29,336 nt of DNA from Desulfobacca acetoxidans (lineage in GTDB: Bacteria; Desulfobacterota; Desulfobaccia; Desulfobaccales; 0-14-0-80-60-11), in the NCBI GenBank assembly GCA_022736495.1, contig DZCR01000021.1, positions 1-29,336 of the forward strand, in the 5' to 3' direction. The position numbers were made by a program, and so were the translations under genes. Of this stretch, positions 23,081 to 29,336 are shown piece after piece; the stretch's first letter is position 1; each line of letters starts with the position of its first letter. Below the pieces are notes generated by a model. That model saw only the letters and a program-made list of their open reading frames with translations, was not told the origin of the DNA and did no database searches.

Positions 23081-25249
23081 TCAACCCTGCTCAGGAGGCT
23101 TTTGCGCTTCGGCGATGGCTTCGGCGATGTGCTTGACCTTGACCTTGCTGCCGCGCTTGTCCATGCCGCCCTTGAGCTGCAGGATGCAGCCGGGGCAGTC
23201 GGTGACCAATAAATCCGCGCCGGTCTCCTCCACGGCGTCCAGTTTTTTCTTGAGCACTTCGGCGGAAAGCTCCGGAAAATCCACGGAGTAACTCCCGCCC
23301 ATGCCGCAGCACGTGTCTTCGTCCCTGGCGGGCAGGTATTCCAATCCGGCAATGGCCAGCAAATCCCGGGGCTCCTGCACCACCCCCATGCCCCGGCAGA
23401 GGTGGCAGGGGGAGTGGTAAGCCACTTTCTTGTTGCCGCCCCGGAACCTCTCGGCCTTCACTTTGAGGACCCGGGTCAGAAAGGAGCTGAAATCAATGAG
23501 CTTACCCACCAACTGCTCGGCTTTCACCGCGGCCGGCGTACCGGCCAGGAGCTTGGGGTAGGCCTCTTTGATGTGGGAGCCGCAGGAGGCGCACAGGGTG
23601 AGGATATAATCATAATCCGCCGGGTCTAACGCCGCGAGGTTCTGGAGGGCCACTTCCCTGGCCACTTCTTTTTCCGCCATCATCTTGGCGGGCAAACCGC
23701 AGCAGGTCTGTTCCATGGGATACTCCACCTGCACCCCCTGGTCCTGCAAAGCCTTTAGCAGGGCAATACCCTGCTCGGGGTAGACAAAGTCCACCAGGCA
23801 CCCGCCAAACAGGGCCACCCGGTAACGGGGGTTTTCCACCTTCTGATAAAGCTTGGGCCAGAGGTCCCGGAAAGGCGTCCGGGCAATAACCGGCAGGCTG
23901 CGGAATTCGTGCTCCTTGCCGAAAAAGAACGGCAAGTGCCGCATGAACCCATCTCCCCGGGCCAGAGGCCGCTGGGCCAGGGAGGCCCGGCGCAGAATAA
24001 AATGAAACAGGCGGCGGTCCTTTAAGACCCGGCGCAGCAGCTTATTTTTCAGAGGCAGCTTCTCCTCCCCCTGCAACACCTCGCAATAGGTTTCCTTAAT
24101 AAGGTGGGGCAGATCGATGCCCGCAGGACACACCGCTTTACAGGCCTGGCAGTTGAGACAGTTCTGCACAATGGCCCGGTCGTTTTTGCGGCCATGGTAA
24201 AAATACGTCAGGATCAGGCCGATGGCGCCGATATAGACGTGGCCATAATTGTGGCCGCCCACCAGGCTGTAAATGGGGCAGACGTTGGCGCAGGAGCCGC
24301 ACCGTATGCAGCGCAGGGCTTGGGAAAAAATGGGGTCCCGGGAGATGGCCAGGCGGCCGTTGTCCAGAAAGACGATGTGAATTTCTTTTTTGCCCCCGGA
24401 CGCGGTACGGCATTCGTTGGCCCCGGTGATCCAGGAGACGTAAGAGGTGATAATCTGGCCGGTGGCCCGGGGCGGCAGAATCTTAAGGATGCGCAGGGCG
24501 GAATGCAGATCGGGCACCAGTTTGTCCACCCCAACCAGGGCCACGTGAACCCGGGGCAGGCTGGTAGTCAGGCGGGCGTTACCTTCGTTGCTGATGATGC
24601 CCAGGGTGCCGGTGGCCGCGATGGCGAAATTGGCCCCGGAAATCCCCATATCCGCAGTGAGAAATGCCTTGCGCAGCTCTTGGCGCGCCACCTTCACCAG
24701 GTTTTCGATGTCAGGTTCCTGGGGTTTGCCGGTGACTTTCGAAAACAAATCCGCCACTTCCTGTCGGGACAGATGAATCGCGGGCATAACCATGTGGGAC
24801 GGCCCTTCGTGGCGCAACTGAATGATCCATTCCCCCAGGTCCGTTTCCACCACCTCGAAGCCATCTTTTTCCAGGTGATCGTTTAAGAAAGTCTCCTCCG
24901 CGGTCATGGACTTGGATTTGACGATTTTCTTGACCTGGTTATCCCGGGCGATACCCGCGATGATCTCGTTGGCCTCCCTCGCGGTGGCCGCCAGGTACAC
25001 CTTGACCCCGGCAGCTTCGGCCTTGGCCTTGAAGACCTGGTAAAGCTCTTCCAGGTGAGGCAGGGCTTCATCCTTGCCCTGGGCGATCTCCCGGCGCAGG
25101 CCCTCCACATCTACCCCCTGGAAGATGCGGCCCTGGGTTTCTTTGTAAGCGGTGGCAAACGTGCCCATGGCGGAGCGCAGAAATTGGTTATCCAGGGCCT
25201 TTCTCAAACGCTTTTTGTAATCTTTGAGATTCTGGGCGGTATCGATCAT
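23081..25249 (-). CDS. L-lactate dehydrogenase Fe-S subunit, LldF-LldE (LutB-LutA) fusion
   Basis: A 722-residue fusion. The N-terminal LutB/LldF-like part carries a LUD domain (about 70-300) and two 4Fe-4S motifs, Cys314/317/320/324 (CIRCGSCANVCP) and Cys364/367/370/374 (CLNCQACKAVCP). The C-terminal LutA/LldE-like part has two CCG domains: Cys484, Cys516-517 (TCCGLP), Cys553/556, then Cys615 (SPCHLC), Cys647-648 (TCCGMGGSY), Cys685/688 (DCPGC). In Bacillus these are separate proteins of the LutABC lactate oxidase; in Desulfovibrio a similar long protein pairs with a LutC-like partner. It would oxidise L-lactate to pyruvate and pass electrons to the membrane or soluble carriers. The start ATG overlaps the lutC stop (ATGA). 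Confidence 0.93.
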   Translation of the reverse strand: MIDTAQNLKDYKKRLRKALDNQFLRSAMGTFATAYKETQGRIFQGVDVEGLRREIAQGKDEALPHLEELYQVFKAKAEAAGVKVYLAATAREANEIIAGIARDNQVKKIVKSKSMTAEETFLNDHLEKDGFEVVETDLGEWIIQLRHEGPSHMVMPAIHLSRQEVADLFSKVTGKPQEPDIENLVKVARQELRKAFLTADMGISGANFAIAATGTLGIISNEGNARLTTSLPRVHVALVGVDKLVPDLHSALRILKILPPRATGQIITSYVSWITGANECRTASGGKKEIHIVFLDNGRLAISRDPIFSQALRCIRCGSCANVCPIYSLVGGHNYGHVYIGAIGLILTYFYHGRKNDRAIVQNCLNCQACKAVCPAGIDLPHLIKETYCEVLQGEEKLPLKNKLLRRVLKDRRLFHFILRRASLAQRPLARGDGFMRHLPFFFGKEHEFRSLPVIARTPFRDLWPKLYQKVENPRYRVALFGGCLVDFVYPEQGIALLKALQDQGVQVEYPMEQTCCGLPAKMMAEKEVAREVALQNLAALDPADYDYILTLCASCGSHIKEAYPKLLAGTPAAVKAEQLVGKLIDFSSFLTRVLKVKAERFRGGNKKVAYHSPCHLCRGMGVVQEPRDLLAIAGLEYLPARDEDTCCGMGGSYSVDFPELSAEVLKKKLDAVEETGADLLVTDCPGCILQLKGGMDKRGSKVKVKHIAEAIAEAQKPPEQG

Positions 25250-25800
25250 GATTCCCGGTCCTTTAAAATGAGTATGTGCATTTCCTGGGGGCCGTGGACG
25301 CCGATGGTGAGGACCCGTTCGATGTCGGCGGTGCGGGAGGCCCCGGTAATGAAGGCCAGGTAGCTCGGGGGCGCTGCCATCAAACGGACCAGGTCCGCTT
25401 CCAGGGCCATCGAATCCGGTCTAAGGCGGGATAAGGGTAAGACCGCGATGTGGGTTTCCGCCAACATAGTGGCCAGGCGCAGATCTTCGGAGCTGGAATC
25501 CAACACCAGGCTGCCGGTCTCCGCGATGCCCCAATCGACGAGGGTGAGGGCGGTGTGCAGGTCGGCGTGCTCCCGCAGGTTCTCCGTGACCAGCTTCACT
25601 CCGGCCTGCCGACAGGATTCTTCCAGAGCCGCCCGGTCTGAACCCTCCCAACCGAAGGCCGCCATGGATTTGCCCCCTTGTTTTGTGGTAAGATCCGCGG
25701 CATAATCAAAGGCCCCGGGCAGGTCCGTGATCTCGGTGATCACTACCTGGACGGCCGCGGCCTTGTCCTTAAAGAGATTCAGGTCAGTCTGTGGCCCCAT
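25246..25800 (-). CDS. lutC: LutC/LldG-type lactate utilisation protein
   Basis: A 184-residue LUD-domain protein, the small subunit that works with LutA/LutB (LldE/LldF) in L-lactate oxidation to pyruvate. Seen: VDWGIAETGSLVLDSS (a family hallmark), LPLSRLRPD, and FITGASRTADIERVLTIGVHGP near the C-terminus. The length is slightly below the usual 200-240 aa because the N-terminus is short. It is the first gene of the minus-strand arm and shares the 4-base ATGA overlap with the fusion gene, so both should be made in equal amounts. Its start lies 64 bases from operator site O1. Confidence 0.94.
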   Translation of the reverse strand: MGPQTDLNLFKDKAAAVQVVITEITDLPGAFDYAADLTTKQGGKSMAAFGWEGSDRAALEESCRQAGVKLVTENLREHADLHTALTLVDWGIAETGSLVLDSSSEDLRLATMLAETHIAVLPLSRLRPDSMALEADLVRLMAAPPSYLAFITGASRTADIERVLTIGVHGPQEMHILILKDRES

Positions 25801-25863
25801 AGTTTTAAGCCTCTAGGTTATGGTGGGAAGTTTGGCGGTGGCCGGAGGGGGCCACCTGGTTTA

Positions 25864-25874
25864 TGGTCTTACCA
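25864..25874. promoter_or_regulatory. GntR-type operator O1 (lutC side)
   Basis: TGGTCTTACCA, a TGGT-N3-ACCA pseudopalindrome of the kind bound by FadR-subfamily GntR regulators such as PdhR and LldR. It is 64 bases upstream of lutC and shares the GGTCTKACCA core with O2 and O3, so it should control the minus-strand arm. I cannot place a convincing minus-strand promoter around it. Confidence 0.65.
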
Positions 25875-25909
25875 ATAAGAAAAAGCGGAAATATTGCAGA
25901 GTTGATTAT

Positions 25910-25920
25910 TGGTCTGACCA
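25910..25920. promoter_or_regulatory. GntR-type operator O2 (gntR promoter)
   Basis: TGGTCTGACCA, a near-perfect palindrome one base upstream of the TTGACA of the gntR promoter. Its position points to autoregulation. Together with O1, 46 bases away, it could support cooperative binding across the divergent region. Confidence 0.7.
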
Positions 25921-25921
25921 C

Positions 25922-25949
25922 TTGACAATATGGTATGAAACCGTAAAAT
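25922..25949 (+). promoter_or_regulatory. Sigma-70-type promoter of the GntR gene
   Basis: A perfect TTGACA (25922-25927), a 16-base spacer, and TAAAAT (25944-25949). It is 55 bases before the GntR start codon and directly adjoins operator O2. Confidence 0.65.
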
Positions 25950-26003
25950 AGATGTCAAGGGAAAAAATTGTCGGGGCGCAATTTTTAGGTGCGGAGGGTA
26001 AGC

Positions 26004-26762
26004 ATGACGGCGTTCCTTAAGCCCATCAAGGTGAAGCGCGTTTCGGACCAGGCCTTTGAACAGATCCGTGACCTCATATTTCGGGGCCAGCTCAAACCCG
26101 GGGAACAAATCATGCCTGAGCGGGATCTGGCCCAGGCCTTGGGGGTAAGCCGCCCCACGGTGCGGGAGGCCATCAAGCAACTGGTAACCATGGGGCTTCT
26201 GGAGCATCGCCAGGGCCAGGGAACCTACGTGCGCTCCATTCATGAGCAGCGGGGACTCAATCCGTTAGCCGCCATGATCGAAGGCCACAGCCCCACCCTG
26301 GAAGAACTCCTGGAGGTGAGGATGGGTCTGGAAGGCCAGGCGGTGAGCCTGGCGGCCCAGCGGGCTACCCCCGAAGACCTCCAGGTGCTGGAAAAGGCCC
26401 TCACCCGTATGCTGGAGGAAAATCGGGCCGGGCGCCTGGGCATCGAAGAGGATGTGTCCTTCCACATGGCCATCGCCTATGCCACCAAAAACACGGTTCA
26501 GGTCCACATCATGAAGACGTTTTACGACCTGCTTCATTATGGCATCAAAGAAAACCTCCACTATCTCTATGAAGACCCCGCCAACCTGGAAATCATCGGC
26601 CAACAGCACACTGAGATCCTCCAGGCCATCAAAGATCATGACCCTGAAGCAGCCTACGCCGCCATGAAACGGCATATCACCTTTGTCCTGAATTTCTTCC
26701 TGGAACGGCAGACAAAAAGCTTCCTGCCGGGAAGCGCCGCCTTGGCACACGAATCGAATTAA
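26004..26762 (+). CDS. GntR-family (FadR/FCD) regulator of the lactate locus
   Basis: A 252-residue transcription factor. The N-terminal winged helix-turn-helix spans about 12-77, with PERDLAQALGVSRPTVREAI (38-57) as the recognition region and the wing GQGTYV. The C-terminal FCD ligand domain (about 100-235) has FHMAIAYATKN and the later QQHTEIL and KRHI histidines that bind a metal ion in this family. Lactate or another 2-hydroxyacid is the likely effector, by analogy with LldR and from position. The ATG at 26004 is preferred to a GTG at 25989 because GGAGG lies 7 bases upstream. It is divergent from lutC and upstream of glcD, with matching operators at both promoters. Confidence 0.93.
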   Translation: MTAFLKPIKVKRVSDQAFEQIRDLIFRGQLKPGEQIMPERDLAQALGVSRPTVREAIKQLVTMGLLEHRQGQGTYVRSIHEQRGLNPLAAMIEGHSPTLEELLEVRMGLEGQAVSLAAQRATPEDLQVLEKALTRMLEENRAGRLGIEEDVSFHMAIAYATKNTVQVHIMKTFYDLLHYGIKENLHYLYEDPANLEIIGQQHTEILQAIKDHDPEAAYAAMKRHITFVLNFFLERQTKSFLPGSAALAHESN

Positions 26763-26786
26763 CGCGCCTGTTTCCCGGACCGATAG

Positions 26787-26797
26787 AGATCAGACCA
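26787..26797. promoter_or_regulatory. Degenerate GntR-type site O4
   Basis: AGATCAGACCA keeps the right half (GACCA) and most of the left half of the GGTCTGACCA core. It lies 36 bases upstream of O3, and may be an auxiliary or chance site. Confidence 0.3.
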
Positions 26798-26832
26798 CTT
26801 CGCCAGAAAAAAATTATTCTTGGTTTATAAAA

Positions 26833-26843
26833 AGGTCTTACCA
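26833..26843. promoter_or_regulatory. GntR-type operator O3 (glcD promoter)
   Basis: AGGTCTTACCA shares ten bases with O1 and is placed one base upstream of TTGACA, exactly as O2 is at the gntR promoter. This repeated geometry argues that one regulator controls both arms of the locus. Confidence 0.65.
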
Positions 26844-26844
26844 A

Positions 26845-26873
26845 TTGACACAGGCGCTGGAAGACAATATTAT
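26845..26873 (+). promoter_or_regulatory. Sigma-70-type promoter of the glcD-like gene
   Basis: A perfect TTGACA (26845-26850), a 17-base spacer, and TATTAT (26868-26873, five of six consensus bases). It is 47 bases upstream of the glcD-like start codon, with operator O3 adjoining. Confidence 0.7.
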
Positions 26874-26919
26874 TTATATAAATTAAATATCCTTAACCCT
26901 CCCTCACAAGGAGACCGCT

Positions 26920-28302
26920 ATGGTCAGTGATAGCCTGGTAAAAGAGTTCCAGCGGCTCCTGGGGAAAGAGCAGGTCTTTCTTCAGGAAAGCGACCGTCTT
27001 ACCTATGCCTATGACGCCGCAGTGTTGGAACCTGTCATGCCGGCCCTGGTGGTCAGGCCCAAATCTACCATGCTTTTAGGCCAGGCAGTGCGATTGTGCA
27101 ACGACAACGGCCTGCCGTTGACTGTGCGGGGCGCGGGGACGAATTTGAGCGGCGGCACCATACCCCTGCCTGGGGGGGTGGTGGTGCTAACCAATGCCCT
27201 GAATCAGATTGTGGAGATCAACGAAGCAGACCTGTACGCCGTGGTGCAACCTGGGGTCGTTACCGCCAAGCTGGCCCAGGCGGTGGAAGCCAAGGGCCTG
27301 TTTTATCCCCCGGACCCCGGCAGCATGGCGGTTTCCACCCTGGGCGGCAACGTGGCGGAAAATGCCGGTGGCTTGCGCGGTCTCAAATATGGGGTCACCC
27401 TGGATTATATTATGGGCCTCAACTTTTTCTCGGCCGCTGGGGAAACCGTAAAAACCGGCTCCCGCACCGTCAAATGCGTCACCGGCTATAATCTCACCGG
27501 CCTGTTGGTGGGCTCCGAGGGCACCCTGGGGGTCATCTCCGAGATTATCCTGAAGCTCATTCCCTTGCCGCAAGCCCGGAAGGCTATGCTGGCCAACTTC
27601 GGGAACGTTTCCCAGGCCTCGGAAACCGTAGCCGCCATCATTGCCAACCGCATCGTGCCGGCCACTCTGGAATTCCTGGATAATTTCACCATCCGCACCG
27701 TGGAGGACTATAGCCACGCCGGTCTGCCGGTTGAGGCCGCGGCCCTGTTGCTCATCGAAGTGGACGGCCACCCCGCAGTGGTGGCGGAGGAAGCCGAGAA
27801 GGTGGAGGCTATTTGTCGTCAGAACGGGGCCACCAAAGTGCACACCGCCAAGGATGACGTAGAACGAGACCGGGTTTGGAGCGCCCGGCGGGCGGCGCTC
27901 TCGGCCCTGGCCAAGCTGAAACCTACCGTGGTTCTGGAGGATGCCACTGTGCCCCGCAGCAAAATCCCGGCTATGATTCGGGCCATACAAGAGATCAGCC
28001 AGCACTTCGACCTGCCCATCGGTACCTTCGGCCACGCCGGGGACGGCAATCTCCATCCCACCATCCTGACGGACCGCAGGGACGCAGCCGAATGGCATCG
28101 GGTGGAGGCCGCCGTGGACGCCATCTTTGAGGCCGCCTTAGGGTTTGGGGGAACCCTTTCAGGGGAGCACGGTATCGGCACAGCCAAGGCCCGGTTCATG
28201 GAAAAGGAGGTGGGCCAGGGCACCATCCTCTATGCCAAGCGGATCAAGGCGGCCCTGGACCCCAAGAATATCCTCAATCCCGGGAAAAGCATTGGGGAGT
28301 AA
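26920..28302 (+). CDS. glcD: FAD-linked D-lactate/glycolate dehydrogenase (GlcD-type)
   Basis: A 460-residue flavoprotein of the vanillyl-alcohol oxidase fold. The FAD-binding PCMH domain shows RGAGTNLSGGTIPLPGG (70-86), PDPGSMAVSTLGGNVAENAG (131-150), and GSEGTLGVISEI. The C-terminal substrate domain has the conserved GHAGDGNLHPT (371-381, His372) and SGEHGIG (414-420, His417) that bind the hydroxyacid and metal. It oxidises D-lactate to pyruvate or glycolate to glyoxylate; the lactate context favours D-lactate, as with the Desulfovibrio homologue next to a lactate permease. AAGGAG precedes the ATG. It is followed 109 bases later by the Fe-S partner gene. Confidence 0.95.
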   Translation: MVSDSLVKEFQRLLGKEQVFLQESDRLTYAYDAAVLEPVMPALVVRPKSTMLLGQAVRLCNDNGLPLTVRGAGTNLSGGTIPLPGGVVVLTNALNQIVEINEADLYAVVQPGVVTAKLAQAVEAKGLFYPPDPGSMAVSTLGGNVAENAGGLRGLKYGVTLDYIMGLNFFSAAGETVKTGSRTVKCVTGYNLTGLLVGSEGTLGVISEIILKLIPLPQARKAMLANFGNVSQASETVAAIIANRIVPATLEFLDNFTIRTVEDYSHAGLPVEAAALLLIEVDGHPAVVAEEAEKVEAICRQNGATKVHTAKDDVERDRVWSARRAALSALAKLKPTVVLEDATVPRSKIPAMIRAIQEISQHFDLPIGTFGHAGDGNLHPTILTDRRDAAEWHRVEAAVDAIFEAALGFGGTLSGEHGIGTAKARFMEKEVGQGTILYAKRIKAALDPKNILNPGKSIGE

Positions 28303-28309
28303 AGCAGTT

Positions 28310-28393
28310 GTCAGCTTTCAGCTATCAGCAGTCAGACTAAAAAAATCAAATTATCCCAATTTGCCGAGACTTTTTTTCCGGCTGACGACTGAT
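28310..28393. repeat. Intergenic element with inverted heptad arrays (copy 2)
   Basis: The left array on the plus strand (28310-28337) is GTCAGCT, TTCAGCT, ATCAGCA, GTCAGAC, four units in perfect 7-bp phase. The right array on the minus strand (28393-28380) is ATCAGTC, GTCAGCC. The 42 bases between are AT-rich and include two runs of at least seven A or T. The layout is the same as at 9151-9377, again between two co-directional genes and just before the second start codon. Confidence 0.6.
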
Positions 28394-28411
28394 CGCTCCT
28401 AGGAGAGAAAT

Positions 28412-29336
28412 ATGTCCAGCATCAAAGAGCTGGCCCGGCTCATGAAAGAGTTGGAAGACCAACTGGTGACCTGCATGCGCTGTGGCCTCTGCCAGGCGGT
28501 GTGCCCGCTGTTCGCCGAAACCGGGCGTGAGGCCGATGTGGCCCGCGGGAAACTGGCTCTCCTGGATGGCCTGGCCCAGGAAATTCTCAAGAACCCCCAG
28601 GGGGTCCAGGACCATCTGAACCGCTGTCTGTTGTGCGGCTCCTGCGCCGCCAACTGCCCCAGCGGCGTGAAAGTCCTGGATATTTTTATCAAGGCCCGGG
28701 CCATCCTGGCGGGCTATATGGGGTTGTCCCCCGTGAAGAAAGTCATCTTCCGGGGACTGTTGAGCAAGCCGGAATGGTTCAACCGCGTCCTGGCCTGGGG
28801 CGCCAAATTTCAGGGAATTTTTGTTAAGCCGGTGGACGACTTGCTGGGCTCGTCCTGCGCCCGGTTCATGTCGCCATTGTTGGCCGATCGACACTTTAAA
28901 GCCCTGGCCCCCGTGCCCTGGCACCGGCAGGTGCCCCGGCGGGACACCGCACCCGGGGGTTCAGGCCTCAAGGTCGCCTTTTTTGTGGGCTGCCTCATCG
29001 ACAAGATCTTTCCCCAGGTGGGGGAGGCAACGCTCACCGTATTGGAGCACCACGGAGTGGGCGTCTACCTCCCCGCCGGCCAGGGGTGCTGCGGCATTCC
29101 GGCCCTGTCCAGCGGCGATACCCAAACCTTTAAGGAACTGGTGCGCCTCAACCTGCAACTGCTGGACGATCCCGCCACTCCCTGCGACTATTTGGTCACG
29201 GCCTGCGCCACCTGTAGCTCCACCATCAAAAAGCTCTGGCCGCTCATGATGCAGGACGCCGACCCGGAAGAACAGGCGCGGGTCGCCGCCCTGGCGGCCC
29301 GGACTCTCGACATCAGCCAGTTTCTGGTGGATGAGG
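28412..29336 (+). CDS. glcF: Fe-S subunit of D-lactate/glycolate dehydrogenase (GlcF-type), 3' truncated by window
   Basis: Open from ATG 28412 (AGGAG 9 bases upstream) to the window end with no stop; 308 residues are visible of a usual length of about 400-430. Two 4Fe-4S motifs are at Cys21/24/27/31 (CMRCGLCQAVCP) and Cys72/75/78/82 (CLLCGSCAANCP), then the first CCG domain with VGCLIDKIFP, GQGCCGIPAL, and ACATCSS. It accepts electrons from the GlcD-type flavoprotein and passes them on, probably at the membrane or to a heterodisulfide-reductase-like system. The second CCG domain lies beyond the window. It is 109 bases after glcD, separated by the heptad-repeat element. Confidence 0.93.
   Translation, partial: MSSIKELARLMKELEDQLVTCMRCGLCQAVCPLFAETGREADVARGKLALLDGLAQEILKNPQGVQDHLNRCLLCGSCAANCPSGVKVLDIFIKARAILAGYMGLSPVKKVIFRGLLSKPEWFNRVLAWGAKFQGIFVKPVDDLLGSSCARFMSPLLADRHFKALAPVPWHRQVPRRDTAPGGSGLKVAFFVGCLIDKIFPQVGEATLTVLEHHGVGVYLPAGQGCCGIPALSSGDTQTFKELVRLNLQLLDDPATPCDYLVTACATCSSTIKKLWPLMMQDADPEEQARVAALAARTLDISQFLVDE

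Noticed and set aside
24104..24886. 260-codon plus-strand frame opposite the LldF-LldE fusion
   Set aside because: It is antisense to the two intact 4Fe-4S motifs and the LUD domain, with no ribosome-binding site or domain.
28310..28337. CRISPR array
   Set aside because: The repeat unit is 7 bp with no spacers, and no cas gene is present.

Overview
The window is about 60% GC, densely coded, and carries chromosomal genes only. I see no rRNA, tRNA, insertion sequence, prophage or CRISPR array. Gene content points to a Desulfobacterota (former Deltaproteobacteria) bacterium with an anaerobic, lactate-using lifestyle. The main reason is the lactate locus: an LldF-LldE fusion, LutC, an LctP permease and a GlcD/GlcF-type D-lactate dehydrogenase, as in Desulfovibrio-type sulfate reducers. 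The genus cannot be fixed from this sequence.

Layout. 60-7601, all on the minus strand: pyrG; a small membrane protein; a tight run slyD > acyl-CoA ligase > DUF2062 > rsmA > UPF0280 (transcribed from 6479 down to 2203); a PmtA-like methyltransferase; and a small DUF6504-like protein. 7832-15692, plus strand: fabF; two tandem paralogous soluble PAS histidine kinases with an unrecognised N-terminal domain; an OppD/OppF-type ATPase pair with no permease or binding protein nearby; a TauE/SafE-family exporter; and a class I methyltransferase. 15725-20140, minus strand: a CopZ-like metal-binding protein; an exported protein of unknown function paired with a short L,D-transpeptidase; a cobalamin riboswitch with a terminator platform but no recognisable target gene; a DUF89 protein; and a PIN-PhoH ATPase. 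20141-20816 is mostly non-coding but holds a 39-codon cysteine-containing membrane peptide gene and a palindromic repeat. 20817-21248 (minus) is a PPC/DUF296 protein.

The right end, 21371-29336, is a divergent lactate catabolism locus. The minus arm (lutC > LldF-LldE fusion > lctP) would import lactate and oxidise the L-isomer. The plus arm (GntR/FCD regulator > glcD-like > glcF-like, the last running off the window) would oxidise the D-isomer. Pseudopalindromic sites of the form GGTCTKACCA lie in the divergent region and again before glcD. Two of them sit exactly one base upstream of a TTGACA -35 box, which strongly suggests that the local GntR protein co-regulates the whole locus.

The most noteworthy items are: the cobalamin riboswitch that seems to control no gene; the tandem kinases next to an orphan ABC ATPase pair; two intergenic elements ending in inverted arrays of a 7-bp TCAGC-type unit; the 39-aa peptide; and the repeated operator/promoter module of the lactate locus. 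All calls are by eye, without database searches.
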